From Lentzea indica (GTDB lineage Bacteria; Actinomycetota; Actinomycetes; Mycobacteriales; Pseudonocardiaceae): a DNA stretch of 64,000 bases. Location: NCBI RefSeq assembly GCF_012184385.1, contig NZ_VSRL01000013.1, positions 1 through 64,000 on the forward strand. The letters are read 5' to 3'. Made by a program: the position numbers and the translations under genes. Of the stretch, positions 1-11,104 are shown piece after piece. The notes below the pieces were generated by a model. The model was not told where the DNA came from. It ran no database searches and was given only the letters and a program-made list of their open reading frames with translations. Numbering within the stretch: position 1 is the stretch's first letter; every line of letters starts with the position of its first letter.

Positions 1-439
1 AGCACGGCTGAAAATCCGCCTCCCACACGGGTTCCAGCACCAGCTTCAACGACGCCTGCACCACCCGATCCGCCACGGTCGGGATGCCCAACCGGCGCAA
101 CCTGCCACCAGACTTGGGAATCATCCGCTCCCGCACCGGAACCGGACGGAAACCACCGCCCCTCACTCGCGACCGCAACTGATCGAGGAACACCTCGACC
201 CCTTGCCCGTCACGAATACAGGCCACCGTCGCCCCGTCCACACCAGCGGTGCGCGCGCCCTTGTTGCTCCGCACCCTTTCCCACGCCACCAACAAGAACG
301 CGGGATCGACCACGAGATTGAACAGATCATCAAACCGGCGATCAGGATCCTCGATCGCCCAACGGTGCAACTTGGCCTGGATCTCCAGTACCCGGCGCTC
401 AGCCCAATACAAGACCAGCTCCGGTTCACGGGTATTCAC
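1..439 (-). CDS. ltrA: Group II intron reverse transcriptase/maturase, N-terminal part
   Basis: This is the intron-encoded protein of the element above. Translation from GTG 439 gives a start NTREPELVLYWAERRVLEIQ, then RVRSNKGARTAGVDG and MIPKSGGRLRRLGIPTVADR. These are the N-terminal RT-0 region and first reverse transcriptase blocks of LtrA-type maturases, which splice the RNA and prime retrohoming. The start is supported by GGGAGGA about 7 nt upstream (near 447-453). The frame is open to base 1, so about 146 residues are visible and the catalytic YADD box lies outside. A short reading frame beginning at 498 ends in a TGA that overlaps the GTG start, which may couple translation. The family call is secure. 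Whether the element is intact cannot be judged here. Confidence 0.85.
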   Translation of the reverse strand, partial: MNTREPELVLYWAERRVLEIQAKLHRWAIEDPDRRFDDLFNLVVDPAFLLVAWERVRSNKGARTAGVDGATVACIRDGQGVEVFLDQLRSRVRGGGFRPVPVRERMIPKSGGRLRRLGIPTVADRVVQASLKLVLEPVWEADFQPC

Positions 440-1048
440 CCGCGTCCTCCCGGCATTCCAGCATCCTCCGTCGCAGAATCACTGGTCCCCTTCGCCATGT
501 GCACGCCTCTCGCGTGCTCGGACTACTACGAGACCTCCGCCCCACCCGTGACCCTCAGCCGGCAACGAACCTGCCCCGCCCCGCAGGCTGGACGCCTGAG
601 GACAGGGCGGTCACGGACGGTTCCCACGTTCACTCGATGTTCGATCAGCCCGGCAGGCGCCCAGCTCTACCCCGGCAGCATCGCCACGCCTACGCCGCAG
701 ACCTTCAGCGTGGCCTCCACACCGACCATGAGAGACGGCCATAGAGTCGGCCCCCCGCGAGAAATCAGGGAACCGTGCACTGCACCCCGGCCCATATCCG
801 CCAGATTGGAGCCGGTTCCACTCTTACGGGGCGTCAACCACTGGTTCGCTCACGCTGCACCCTCGGGCCTCGCTAGCCGAACCCGCACCATCTGGCAGTA
901 CTGGCACGTCCCGGCGTTGTCAGAGCTGCTTTCCGCCCTCCCCGGCGTTCCCCAGGTCAGACTGCTCCCAGCTTCACCCAGCCGCTGCGACGACCAGGCG
1001 GCAAGGGCCTCTCACCCTCGCTCGAACATCAAGCGCCTCGTGGCGCAC
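1..1048 (-). mobile_element. Group II intron, 5' portion (cut by window edge)
   Basis: Read on the minus strand, the intron appears to begin at 1048 with the conserved group II 5' end GTGCG, followed by a domain-I-like leader (GTGCGCCACGAGGCG, then GAGCGAGGGTGAGAGGCCC) typical of actinobacterial group II introns. About 600 nt of structured, poorly coding RNA then leads to the reverse transcriptase gene starting at 439. The 5' exon ends CATCTTCATGAT. This is 43 nt past the stop of the VOC gene, so the element sits between genes on the same strand as that gene. The 3' half (rest of the RT, domains V and VI) lies outside the window. The boundary rests on the GTGCG motif alone; no folding was run. 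Confidence 0.75.
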
Positions 1049-1090
1049 ATCATGAAGATGGAAAAGGCTCGGTACTTGCAGACGCCGAAG

Positions 1091-1663
1091 TCAACTGTGC
1101 AAGCCAAGCCGGGCGAGCAACTTGGCCCTGAACTCCTCGGCCTGAATCCGCTCCTCCTCCGAGGCGTGCACCTCCCGCGCCAACGCCCCTTCGAGAATCC
1201 TCAGCGCCTGCCGCTCCGCCCCGTGCGACCCGGCGAGCGTCACCGCGCTGTCCAGCGCCCTGGCCAGCCGCGTGGGCGCGGGTTCCCGCTCGCGCACCGC
1301 CGGCACGATCCGGATCCAGTTGCCACCGGGATCGACGACGAGGAAGCCGTCGCGCCGAGGCCTTGTCATCCGGGGTATGCCGGACAGCGGCACCATCCCG
1401 TACACGGTCCGCATGCCGTGGGCGAACGCCTCGAACAGCTCCCGCGTGTCGTCCACCTGGATCAGGCACGAGCTGTACGACTGCTCCGGATCGTGGCCGC
1501 GAATGCCGAAGAAGTGGAGGTTGACGTCCTCCCGCCGCACCGACAGATACGGGTTCGGACGCCGCTGCCGGTGCGTGATCGTGAACCCGAGCATCACGTA
1601 GAACTCGGCGACCTCGTCGATGGAGGCGCACGGCAGCAGCGGGATCGTCACCTCGTTGGCCAC
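1091..1663 (-). CDS. VOC-family (glyoxalase/bleomycin-resistance fold) protein with helical tail
   Basis: A 190-residue cytosolic protein. Residues 1-120 read as one vicinal-oxygen-chelate domain, with an N-terminal strand ITIPLLP-like segment (actual VTIPLLPCASIDEV), the AEFYVMLGF turn, a Gly/Asp turn near residues 105-115 (FLVVDPGGNWIRI) and the usual four-strand repeats. Residues 125-190 are helical and Arg/Glu-rich and resemble a short repeat extension. VOC proteins range from antibiotic-binding proteins to small dioxygenases, and no substrate can be assigned. It lies downstream of the phospholipase D gene on the same strand (22 nt gap). The group II intron begins 43 nt after its stop. 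Confidence 0.75.
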   Translation of the reverse strand: MANEVTIPLLPCASIDEVAEFYVMLGFTITHRQRRPNPYLSVRREDVNLHFFGIRGHDPEQSYSSCLIQVDDTRELFEAFAHGMRTVYGMVPLSGIPRMTRPRRDGFLVVDPGGNWIRIVPAVREREPAPTRLARALDSAVTLAGSHGAERQALRILEGALAREVHASEEERIQAEEFRAKLLARLGLHS

Positions 1664-1685
1664 TTCGCCAAACTAGACCCAGAGA

Positions 1686-3065
1686 TCAGCCGTCGACCAG
1701 CAATCCACGTAACGGTCCTTGCAGCCTTCCAGCTCGCCGTGACACCCCAGGTAGCTCCATCACCCGTGAGCGGCCCTTCAAAGCGCGCCGCCAGACCTGG
1801 TCGACCACCTCGTCGACCGGTCCCGACACGTCCGCGGCCAGGTGCTCGGCCCACAGGCGCAGCCTCGTGCCGCGAGCGACCGCGGCGTCGTCGGTCACCA
1901 CGTTGACCTCGGTGTCGTTGAACAACGAGTGCTCGTTGAGGTTCGCCGAACCGACCGAAAGCCATTGATCGTCCACAACGGACAGCTTGGCGTGTACGTA
2001 GATCGGAGCATCGCCATGTGCGACAAGGGTTGCAGCGACCAGCCGTCCGTCGGCGTCTGCGTCGAGCAATCGGCCGAGCTGCCCGCGGGTGGTGTCGGCG
2101 CCGTTGCTGGGCTTCTGCGGCAGCAACAGCACCATCCGGAACTCCGGCGTCGGCGGCCGGAGCAGCTTCTCGATCAGCACCTCGGTGATCTCCGGCGACC
2201 ACAGGAACTGGTTCTCCAAGTAGATCAACGACTTGGCGGACCGCAGCGCCCGCAGGTACGAGTCGAGCAGGCTGAAGTCCCCGTGCGGCGAGAACCCGTA
2301 GGTCCGCTCCGGAATCGTCCGCACCAGCTGCACCGACGACGGTCCGGCTTCGGGCGGCGCCTCTGGCGCGGGCAGGGTCTCCCCCGCGATCTCCAGCCAC
2401 CGCGCGGCGAAGTGGGCCGCCACCTCGGCCACCACCGGTCCCTCCAGCCGCGCCACGTGATCGTGCCAGCCGAGATCACGCGGCGGGTGCTCCGGCGAGT
2501 CGTGGCGATCGCCTTCGACCGCCGTCATGTCGAGGCCTCCGACGAACGCGACGTCGTCGACGATCACGATCTTCTCGTGGTGGCAGTGCAGGGTTCGTTC
2601 GCGTGCGTCCAGTTCGCACCGGACCGCGCCGCACTCCAGGAACTCGCGCTGAGCCGCTTCAGCCCGCTTGCGCGTCGGCTCGAAGAACGGGATCGGCGGG
2701 CCCGCCCACAGCAGCACGCGCACCGGAACCCGTTCCGCGGCGGCCGAAAGCAGCTCGCGCAGCTGCGGCGCTCCCGGCTCGCGGGTCAGCCGGAAGTCCG
2801 CTGAGGCGTGCCAGTTCGCGATGTGGACGTACTTCTGCGCCTTCTCGATCGCCTGAGACACCACGGGAAACGCCGTGGCGCCGTCGATCAGGATCTCGAT
2901 CTTGTTGCCGTGCTGGACAGGGCGGCGCGGGGTGAACCACCCCGCGCCGTCGCCGTCCAGCACCTCTCCCCAGCCCAACCGGCGCAGTCTTCTGGCGTGG
3001 TGGGAGCACAGCACGTTCTCCAGCCCGTCACCGAGCCGCGCGTCGAGCGCGTCGAGTAAGCCCAC
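1686..3065 (-). CDS. Phospholipase D / cardiolipin synthase-like protein
   Basis: A 459-residue protein with two HKD (HxKxxxxD) catalytic motifs, the hallmark of the phospholipase D superfamily. The first is HHEKIVIVDDVAFVGGLD near residue 165, the second HAKLSVVDDQWLSVGSANLN near residue 360, followed by EHSLFNDTEVNV. The two half-domains form one active site that hydrolyses or transfers phosphodiester head groups. No signal peptide or strong membrane helix is seen, which is unlike cardiolipin synthase proper, so a soluble PLD-like role is equally possible. The C-terminal region is Arg-rich. It is read in the same direction as PTH2 and the VOC gene. Confidence 0.85.
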   Translation of the reverse strand: MGLLDALDARLGDGLENVLCSHHARRLRRLGWGEVLDGDGAGWFTPRRPVQHGNKIEILIDGATAFPVVSQAIEKAQKYVHIANWHASADFRLTREPGAPQLRELLSAAAERVPVRVLLWAGPPIPFFEPTRKRAEAAQREFLECGAVRCELDARERTLHCHHEKIVIVDDVAFVGGLDMTAVEGDRHDSPEHPPRDLGWHDHVARLEGPVVAEVAAHFAARWLEIAGETLPAPEAPPEAGPSSVQLVRTIPERTYGFSPHGDFSLLDSYLRALRSAKSLIYLENQFLWSPEITEVLIEKLLRPPTPEFRMVLLLPQKPSNGADTTRGQLGRLLDADADGRLVAATLVAHGDAPIYVHAKLSVVDDQWLSVGSANLNEHSLFNDTEVNVVTDDAAVARGTRLRLWAEHLAADVSGPVDEVVDQVWRRALKGRSRVMELPGVSRRAGRLQGPLRGLLVDG

Positions 3066-3108
3066 GAGCTGGGGATTTACCCGATTCGCGTGCTTTCAAA
3101 CAGCACCC

Positions 3109-5095
<1,987 letters not shown>

Positions 5096-6883
5096 TTACT
5101 TGTGGTCGGACTCCGACTTCTCGGAGGCCGTACCGGACTGGATCGCCGCGCCCGCCATCTCGGACGGCGCGGGCTTCGCGTTCTCGTGAGCGATCGTCTT
5201 GCCGGTGAAGGTCACGTGACCCTCGTTCCGGATGCGCTCGATCATGTGTGGGTAGTGCAGCTCGAACGCCGGGCGCTCGGAACGGATCCGGGGCAGCTCG
5301 GTGAAGTTGTGCCGCGGCGGCGGGGACGACGTGGCCCACTCGAGCGAGTTGCCGTAGCCCCACGGGTCGTCCGCCGTCACGACCTCACCGAAGCGGTAGG
5401 ACCGGAAGACGTTCCAGATGAACGGCAGCGTCGACGCGCCCAGGATGTAGGCACCGATCGTCGAGATCATGTTCAGCGTCGTGAAGCCGTCCGAGGCGAG
5501 GTAGTCGGCGTACCGGCGCGGCATGCCCTCGTTGCCCAGCCAGTGCTGGACGAGGAACGTCGCGTGGAAACCGAGGAACGTCGTCCAGAAGTGCAGCTTG
5601 CCGAGCGGCTCGTCGAGGAACCGGCCGGTGATCTTCGGGAACCAGAAGTAGATGCCGGCGAAGGTCGCGAACACGATCGTGCCGTAGAGCACGTAGTGGA
5701 AGTGCGCGACGACGAAGTACGTGTCGGACACGTGGAAGTCGATCGCGGGCGCGGCCAGCAGGATGCCGGAGAGGCCACCGAAGAGGAACGTGACGATGAA
5801 GCCGATGCTGAACAGCATGGGCGTCTCGAACGTCAGCTGGCCCTTCCACATCGTGCCGATCCAGTTGAAGAACTTCACACCGGTCGGGACCGCGATGAGG
5901 AACGTCATGAAGGCGAAGAACGGCAGCAGCACGGCGCCGGTCGCGTACATGTGGTGCGCCCACACGGCGACGGACAGTGCCGCGATGCCGAGCGTCGCGT
6001 AGACCAGGCCGTTGTAACCGAAGATCGGCTTGCGGCTGAACACCGGGAAGATCTCCGACACGATGCCGAAGAACGGCAACGCGACGATGTAGACCTCGGG
6101 GTGCCCGAAGAACCAGAAGAGGTGCTGCCACAGGATCACGCCGCCGTTGGCGGGGTCGAACACGTGGGCACCGAGATGGCGGTCGGCCAGCAGGCCGAGC
6201 AGCGCCGCGGTGAGGATCGGGAACGCGAGGAGCACCAGCACCGACGTCACCAGGATGTTCCAGGTGAAGATCGGCATCCGGAACATCGTCATGCCGGGCG
6301 CGCGCAGGCAGACCACGGTGGTGATCATGTTCACCGCGCCGAGGATGGTGCCGAGACCGCCGATCACCAGGCCGGAGATCCACAGGTCGGCGCCGACACC
6401 CGGCGAGTGGATGGCGTTGCTCAGCGGCGTGTACGCGAACCAGCCGAAGTCAGCCGCACCACCGGGGGTGATGAAGCCCGACATCACGATCAGGCCGCCG
6501 AAGAGGTACAGCCAGTACGAGAACGCGTTCAACCGGGGGAACGCCACGTCGGGCGAGCCGATCTGCAGCGGGAGCACGAAGTTCGCGAAGCCGAACACGA
6601 TGGGCGTCGCGTACAGCAGCAGCATCACGGTGCCGTGCATCGTGAAGAGCTGGTTGAACTGCTCCTGGCTGAGGAACTGCATGCCGGGACGGGCCAGCTC
6701 GGTCCGCATCAGCATGGCCATCGCGCCGCCGACCATGAAGAAGGCGAACGAGGTGACCAGGTACAAAATGCCGATCTGCTTGTGGTCCGTGGTGCGGAAC
6801 ATCCGCAGCAGGAAGGACCCCTTGACCGCAGTGCGCGTCGGATAAGGACGCGTTGCGATCGGCTGCGGGGCTACGGCCGTCAC
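5096..6883 (-). CDS. ctaD: Cytochrome c oxidase subunit I (aa3-type)
   Basis: A 595-residue polytopic membrane protein and the catalytic subunit of the aa3 terminal oxidase. Visible heme-copper motifs include [12 protein letters not shown], the CuB loop [17 protein letters not shown] with the Tyr of the His-Tyr cross-link, AHHMYATG, and the heme a/a3 ligand helix [15 protein letters not shown]. About twelve membrane helices are evident. I choose GTG 6883 because GGAGG sits 4-5 nt upstream and the protein then begins [14 protein letters not shown], as in actinobacterial CtaD. The longer frame from 6970 would run into the divergent promoter region. The other oxidase subunits are not in the window. 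The neighbouring serB on the same strand is a common actinobacterial arrangement. Confidence 0.95.
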   Translation of the reverse strand: MTAVAPQPIATRPYPTRTAVKGSFLLRMFRTTDHKQIGILYLVTSFAFFMVGGAMAMLMRTELARPGMQFLSQEQFNQLFTMHGTVMLLLYATPIVFGFANFVLPLQIGSPDVAFPRLNAFSYWLYLFGGLIVMSGFITPGGAADFGWFAYTPLSNAIHSPGVGADLWISGLVIGGLGTILGAVNMITTVVCLRAPGMTMFRMPIFTWNILVTSVLVLLAFPILTAALLGLLADRHLGAHVFDPANGGVILWQHLFWFFGHPEVYIVALPFFGIVSEIFPVFSRKPIFGYNGLVYATLGIAALSVAVWAHHMYATGAVLLPFFAFMTFLIAVPTGVKFFNWIGTMWKGQLTFETPMLFSIGFIVTFLFGGLSGILLAAPAIDFHVSDTYFVVAHFHYVLYGTIVFATFAGIYFWFPKITGRFLDEPLGKLHFWTTFLGFHATFLVQHWLGNEGMPRRYADYLASDGFTTLNMISTIGAYILGASTLPFIWNVFRSYRFGEVVTADDPWGYGNSLEWATSSPPPRHNFTELPRIRSERPAFELHYPHMIERIRNEGHVTFTGKTIAHENAKPAPSEMAGAAIQSGTASEKSESDHK

Positions 6884-7016
6884 GGTGCCTCCAGGCCTTG
6901 GTGGGACCAGTCGTTCGGGAAACTCACCGGATATTAGACGGAGCCGATCAGCTCCATTCGGGTGGGCCATGGCCGGTGGCCAGCGGCGTAGCGCACGTCA
7001 CACGTATCCTGCCGCC

Positions 7017-7535
7017 GTGCTCCGATTGCTCGCTGTCGCCGCCGCAGTCCTGTCGTTGGCCGCCTGTGGCTCCCCCGCCACGCAGAACTCCGCGGACGTC
7101 GCGTTCGCCCAGGGCATGGTCCCGCACCACGAGCAGGCGCTGGAGATGACGGAGCTCGTCGCGTCCCGCACCGAGAACCCCCACGTGATCGACCTGGCCT
7201 CGCGCATCTCCCGGTCGCAGAAGCCCGAGATCGACCGCATGAACGGCTGGCTGCGCTCGTGGAACGCACCGGTCCAGGCGTCGTCGCACAGCTCACACGG
7301 CCACTCCGACTCGCGCGGCATGGTCGAGCTGGGCAACCTCGCCGACCTCGACGGCACCGAGTTCGACCGCCAGTGGCTCTCGCTGATGATCCAGCACCAC
7401 CGCGGAGCCGTGGAGATGGCTCACAAGTACCTCGCCGCGGGCACGGATCCGGAGACCCGCAAGCTGGCCCAGGACGTCGTCGCGCATCAGGAGAAGGAGA
7501 TCTCGGAAATGGAGTCGCTTCTCCCCCAGGGCTGA
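7017..7535 (+). CDS. DUF305 lipoprotein (His-rich duplicated four-helix domain)
   Basis: A secreted 172-residue lipoprotein. The N-terminus LRLLAVAAAVLSLAACGSP is a type II signal peptide with a LAAC lipobox. The mature part contains two DUF305 halves carrying the histidine motifs QGMVPHHEQALEM and SLMIQHHRGAVEM, and between them a His/Ser linker HSSHGHSD. These histidines suggest metal (often copper) binding in other members, but the role is not established. GTG 7017 is chosen because the signal peptide starts there. A TATCCT hexamer at 7005-7010 would place the RNA start at or near the GTG (leaderless mRNA). It is divergent from ctaD, with a 133-nt shared promoter gap. Confidence 0.85.
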   Translation: MLRLLAVAAAVLSLAACGSPATQNSADVAFAQGMVPHHEQALEMTELVASRTENPHVIDLASRISRSQKPEIDRMNGWLRSWNAPVQASSHSSHGHSDSRGMVELGNLADLDGTEFDRQWLSLMIQHHRGAVEMAHKYLAAGTDPETRKLAQDVVAHQEKEISEMESLLPQG

Positions 7536-7551
7536 TGCCAGCCTCAGCTCC

Positions 7552-8343
7552 ATGAGCACCTCAGCTGTGCAGACTGCAGTGTCGTTGGCGGCCGCTCACG
7601 GTGTGGTTTCCACGGACCCTGTCGTGCTGAAGGACGGCAGCAACGTCATCGTGCACCTGCGCCCGGCCCCTGTCGTCGCTCGCATCGCCTCCCGCACGGC
7701 CCTGGTGCGCCCGTCCGTGGCCGTTCACCTGGCCCGAGACCTCTCGGTGTCGGCCTTCCTGGCCTCACGGGGCGTGCCGGTCGTGACGCCTTCGGCTGAG
7801 CTGCCCGCGGGGCCTCACACGGCTGACGGGTTCGTGCTCACGTTCAGCACGTACGTCCCGCACGACCCCTCGGTGGAACTGACGCGCCCCGACGTGCTCA
7901 AGATGCTGCCCGCCCTGCACGCCGAGCTGCGGCTGTACGAAGGCGAGTTGCCGGTGCGCGGCCCCATGGACGACGTCGAGAACACGCTCGAGTACCTGGA
8001 GGGCCTCGGCGTGCCCGATTTGGAGCCCTTCCGCGAACGCCACGCCGAGCTGCTGGCCGAATGGGACGTGCACTACAACGACGTCCAGCCGCTGCACGGC
8101 GACTCGCACTACGGGAACCTGCTGATGACCCCGTCCGGCCCGGTGTGGAACGACTTCGAGGACACGTGGCGCGGCCCCGTGGCGTGGGACCTGGCGTGCC
8201 TGGCCGGCGCCAGAGGCGAAGAAGCCGCCCAGCGCGCCGTGGAGATCTACGGCGGCGGGGCGGCTTCTGAAGACGTGGAGTTCCACGTCGAAACCCGCAT
8301 CAACTTCGGCACGCTGTGGGGCGTGCTGATGGAACGGAGTTAG
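7552..8343 (+). CDS. Aminoglycoside phosphotransferase-fold (APH) kinase family protein
   Basis: A 263-residue protein with the APH/choline-kinase fold. The Brenner-type catalytic loop is LHGDSHYGNLLMTPSG (near residue 180), where HGDxHxxN holds the catalytic Asp, followed by the metal-binding segment WNDFEDTWRGPVAWDLACL (DFG-equivalent Asp). The N-terminal lobe has VVLKDGSNVIVHLRPAPVVARI, with a weak lysine region. Targets of such proteins range from antibiotics to small alcohols, and none can be assigned here. It follows the DUF305 gene by 16 nt and is convergent with the LAxTG gene, overlapping it by 4 nt. Confidence 0.85.
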   Translation: MSTSAVQTAVSLAAAHGVVSTDPVVLKDGSNVIVHLRPAPVVARIASRTALVRPSVAVHLARDLSVSAFLASRGVPVVTPSAELPAGPHTADGFVLTFSTYVPHDPSVELTRPDVLKMLPALHAELRLYEGELPVRGPMDDVENTLEYLEGLGVPDLEPFRERHAELLAEWDVHYNDVQPLHGDSHYGNLLMTPSGPVWNDFEDTWRGPVAWDLACLAGARGEEAAQRAVEIYGGGAASEDVEFHVETRINFGTLWGVLMERS

Positions 8344-9041
8344 GCGCGGCGCCTGCGCAGCACGAGCAGCACGGCGGCACCGGCGGCGAGGAGCGCCGCA
8401 CCGAGACCGACGAGCCAGGCGGACCCGAAACCGGTCGAGGCCAGGTTGTCCTCGTTGACGACCGGCGCGACCGCGGCCGTCGTGGTCGTGGTGACCGCGA
8501 CCTCGGAGGACGACACGGTGGTCGAGGCGGACGTCGGAGCCGAGCTCGACGACGACGTGGAGGTCGAGGTGGAGGTCGACGACGAGGGGGTCACGCTGCT
8601 GCTCGGCGTCTCGTCCTCGATGCCGCAGCCGTACCAGTGACTGATCTGCGCCTGCTGACCGCCCTCGTTGAACGGGGAGCGCAGCTCGTTCCACGGCAAC
8701 GGGCCGAGGTCCTTGGCGAGGTAGACGTTGAAGTTGGGCCCGCCCTTGACGACCACACCGGTGACCGTCAGCCCGGCGGGCACGCCGGTGACGTTGAGGT
8801 AGATCTCGTTGTCCCCGCCGGTGTAGGTGAACTCGCTCGGGTGGATCGTCTCCCCGGTCAGCCCGCCAACGGTGCAGGCCTCAGGATGGTTGATGTCGAC
8901 GTTCTTGGTGTACGGAGTCGCGCGCTTGTCGTCCGTGGTCGGCGCTTGGGCGGAAGCGGTGCTCGTCAGGGCGAGCGTGGCCACAGCGGCCGCTGCGGCG
9001 GAAGCGAGCAGGCCGGTTCTTCTCAGGGGCGTCAGGCGCAT
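8340..9041 (-). CDS. Secreted LAxTG-anchored surface protein
   Basis: A 233-residue exported protein. Residues 1-31 form a Sec signal peptide (basic MRLTPLRRTG, an Ala-rich core, AQA cleavage). A folded region of about 110 residues with two cysteines follows, then a low-complexity Ser/Thr stretch (about 140-190, a likely O-glycosylated stalk). The C-terminal sorting signal is LASTG, a membrane helix and RRRRA. LAxTG is the class E sortase motif of high-GC actinobacteria, so the protein is probably attached to peptidoglycan. No sortase gene lies in the window. The function of the folded part is unknown. Confidence 0.85.
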   Translation of the reverse strand: MRLTPLRRTGLLASAAAAAVATLALTSTASAQAPTTDDKRATPYTKNVDINHPEACTVGGLTGETIHPSEFTYTGGDNEIYLNVTGVPAGLTVTGVVVKGGPNFNVYLAKDLGPLPWNELRSPFNEGGQQAQISHWYGCGIEDETPSSSVTPSSSTSTSTSTSSSSSAPTSASTTVSSSEVAVTTTTTAAVAPVVNEDNLASTGFGSAWLVGLGAALLAAGAAVLLVLRRRRA

Positions 9042-9450
9042 CGAGTTACTCCGTTGGGGATCGGCGGGATGCCGCGATCTAAGACCATCGACGTCCCCCT
9101 AACGGATTAAGAAGGGGTCCGCGGTACGCCCTGTGGCCTAGTTGTTATGCGCCTGTGAAGTTGAACCCTGAACGACCGAACGCCGAAGGGACCGGCGAAC
9201 CGGCCCCTTCGGGTGTGCTGGCGCGGACTCAGTGGTCCTGCACGACTTCGTCAGGTCGCAGGAACACGGGTCGCCGCCCTGCTCGAGTCAGCGTCGAGCC
9301 AAGATGTTCCGGCGTACACGGTCAAGAAAGCAGGCAAGCGTGCACGCACAGAGGAAATATGCGTCGCCAGCGGGAAAGCGCTCACGTTGCCGGAGTGCGG
9401 CTGACGAAGGCAGAAGGAGCCAGCGAGCCGACTCCTTCACCACGGGAAAG
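9042..9450. other. Intergenic region with a strong stem-loop
   Basis: This gap of about 400 nt lies between the start of the LAxTG gene and the end of the small-peptide gene. It holds a long hairpin, CCGAAGGGaCCGG / CCGGcCCCTTCGG (9183-9212), with a CGAA tetraloop and one mismatch, and a second hairpin at 9423-9448 listed separately. The LAxTG promoter should lie at about 9060-9150. Short frames here show no coding character and I call none. Confidence 0.5.
9423..9448 (-). terminator. Hairpin after the small-peptide gene
   Basis: GAAGGAG (9423-9429) and CTCCTTC (9442-9448) form a perfect 7-bp stem starting 3 nt beyond the stop of the 61-residue peptide gene. It is a likely end of the HExxH-peptide operon. 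Confidence 0.55.
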
Positions 9451-9636
9451 TCAGCTCTGGCGCCCATCTGCGGGCTTCGTGTAGACCGTGCCACCGGTGG
9501 GCATCCGCCTGAACCAGGAAACAGGGGTGACCGGCTGGCCGATCACCGGGCCCACCCCGGTCGCAGGGTGGGGAACAGGCACGCCGGCGTTCTGCGGGAA
9601 CTGCTGCCGGCGAAGAGGCTGGTTCGGGGTGGTCAT
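9451..9636 (-). CDS. Small Pro/Gln-rich peptide with WFRRMPTGG core (putative RiPP precursor A1)
   Basis: A 61-residue peptide. An N-terminal Pro/Gln/Val-rich stretch lacks a signal peptide and is followed by WFRRMPTGGTVYTKPADG (residues 41-58). A second peptide at 14507-14650 has the same core, WFRRMPTGGGTVHVRSAD, although the two N-terminal parts differ. A conserved core behind a variable segment, together with the gene's position 21 nt downstream of a HExxH peptide-modification enzyme, makes it a candidate substrate of that enzyme. GAAGGAATC before the ATG is a good ribosome site. The family was not recognised. It could instead be a small protein of a conflict or signalling system. The coding call is well supported by the paralogue; the precursor role is inference. 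Confidence 0.7.
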   Translation of the reverse strand: MTTPNQPLRRQQFPQNAGVPVPHPATGVGPVIGQPVTPVSWFRRMPTGGTVYTKPADGRQS

Positions 9637-9657
9637 GATTCCTTCTCGGGAGGCGAC

Positions 9658-10950
9658 TTAATGTGCTTGGCCGGACAGCCCGACGAGTGACGAACGCTGA
9701 AGCGAACCGAGTGCCATTTCCAGCCTCGCCGCCGCTGTGGCGGAGTCGACCTGCCATTCCTCGGTTGCCCGGGTGAGCATCCACCCGAACGTTTTCGGCG
9801 TTCTATCGTTACGCCACTGGTCCAGAGCCCAGCTCGCGTCCTCGTCGAGCCAGAAGACTTCAGGCGGTTGTGCCGCCCTGCCCGCCACCACACGTCCCGT
9901 GGCCGCGCACTTGTACCGCACGTCCGGGAGCAGGTGAAAATGGCTGTCTTCTGAAATCTCCAGGGATAGTGTCACACCGTCCACTTGCGACGGCACAACA
10001 CCCTCACCAGTGAGTTCCATCGTGTCGCCCATCAGGGCGTGCAAGAGCCAGCGCGCGTCCGCACGCAGGTCGTTTTCGTGCGTGACCAACCACTCGCCGA
10101 TCTCGTCGGCCCGTTCACTTGCTTTCGGCAGCAATGAATCAGGGCCGAGTCGTTCGGCGCCAATTGAGGTGTTGAACTGCGCGAGGCAGCTGTAGGCGTG
10201 CCAAGCCGCGAACGTCTGTTCCAGTGGCCACTGCACGTGCGACCACGAAGTCTCGAAATAATCCGCGTCCTCAGCCCTCGCGTCAAGAAATTCTTTCACG
10301 ATGGCGAGGTCGAAGAACTTTTCGTGCGCACCCTCGTGCACCAACGCCTCGGCGACCTCCATCGGCAGCGAGGGCTCGTCGATCAGCACGATGCCGGGGA
10401 CGTACCGCGACGACGCCGAGACGAGACCACCAGAGGTCTCCCGCTTGAGCACCGCGACCAACGACACGTGCGCGAGCAGGTCGTCAGCCATGGCCGGCGC
10501 CAGTTCGCGGAACATCCGGACGCCGGCTGCCACGATCGCAAGCGCGTTGTCGAACCTCTCACCATCCGACTCGGTGAGCGGCAACGGCCGGACACCAGAT
10601 TGAGCAACGATGCGCAGCGGGGCCTCGAGCACCTCGGCTGCCAGCGGATCTGCGGCCACGGCGACACCGGCGTCGCGCACGCGCATCTCCGCGATCTCGT
10701 TCAGCCGCTCCGGATCCAGGCCACCGTGCCCCGCGAGCGCCCTGCCGATCTCGTAGCGGACGATCGGGTGGTCCGCGAGGTTGTCGGACAACTCGGTGCC
10801 GGGCGCGAACAGGTCGACCGCGAGCCGGTAGAGGGTGCGTCGCTCGTCCACCAACGAGGACGCAGGAGCGAGCACCGCATGCATCGCATGCGTGCTCGCA
10901 GCGGGCGTACCCATCACCGAAGACCCCGTACTCACGTCCCCCGACGCCAT
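9658..10950 (-). CDS. HExxH motif-containing putative peptide modification protein (alpha-KG-HExxH type)
   Basis: A protein of up to 430 residues without signal peptide or membrane helix. The centre carries EALVHEGAHEKFF (HExxH at about 205-209) and, downstream, FAAWHAYSCLAQF, which would supply a further metal ligand. This layout matches the HEXXH putative peptide modification family (TIGR04267), members of which are now described as 2-oxoglutarate-dependent peptide beta-hydroxylases in RiPP pathways. No protease-type third-ligand motif of the gluzincins is obvious. The peptide gene A1 follows by 21 nt. The true start is uncertain: ATG 10950 has no clear ribosome site, and GTG 10935 (preceded by GGGGGAC) or ATG 10914 are alternatives. 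No radical SAM or transporter gene is adjacent. Confidence 0.75.
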   Translation of the reverse strand: MASGDVSTGSSVMGTPAASTHAMHAVLAPASSLVDERRTLYRLAVDLFAPGTELSDNLADHPIVRYEIGRALAGHGGLDPERLNEIAEMRVRDAGVAVAADPLAAEVLEAPLRIVAQSGVRPLPLTESDGERFDNALAIVAAGVRMFRELAPAMADDLLAHVSLVAVLKRETSGGLVSASSRYVPGIVLIDEPSLPMEVAEALVHEGAHEKFFDLAIVKEFLDARAEDADYFETSWSHVQWPLEQTFAAWHAYSCLAQFNTSIGAERLGPDSLLPKASERADEIGEWLVTHENDLRADARWLLHALMGDTMELTGEGVVPSQVDGVTLSLEISEDSHFHLLPDVRYKCAATGRVVAGRAAQPPEVFWLDEDASWALDQWRNDRTPKTFGWMLTRATEEWQVDSATAAARLEMALGSLQRSSLVGLSGQAH

Positions 10951-11045
10951 GGAGTCATGGGCCCCACCACACCAGCGGCGCCCTGATGGCGCGCAACTTT
11001 AGAGCACACCGCGGCCTGCACAACACGTGGATCCCCCCAGAAATG

Positions 11046-11090
11046 CCGGTGCCCCGATCCGCGCCGGGAAGACGCGAACCGGGGCACCGG
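11046..11090 (-). terminator. Hairpin after the 50-residue membrane peptide
   Basis: CCGGTGCCCCG (11046-11056) and CGGGGCACCGG (11080-11090) form a perfect 11-bp inverted repeat beginning 14 nt downstream of the small membrane peptide stop. It would separate that gene from the HExxH gene, unless it acts as an attenuator. Confidence 0.6.
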
Positions 11091-11104
11091 GTTGGTTCTG
11101 TCCA

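Noticed and set aside
203-1906. Long plus-strand frame of 567 codons over the left edge
   Set aside because: It runs antisense to the reverse transcriptase, intron RNA, VOC gene and part of the PLD gene; its Arg/Pro-rich product has no motifs. High-GC shadow frame.
5102-6937. 611-codon plus-strand frame opposite ctaD
   Set aside because: Antisense to a well-conserved oxidase gene; the product is low-complexity Arg/His/Glu/Asp text typical of a shadow frame.
9155-9484. Short plus-strand frames in the 9.04-9.45 kb gap
   Set aside because: No ribosome site, codon bias or motif; the region contains strong hairpins.
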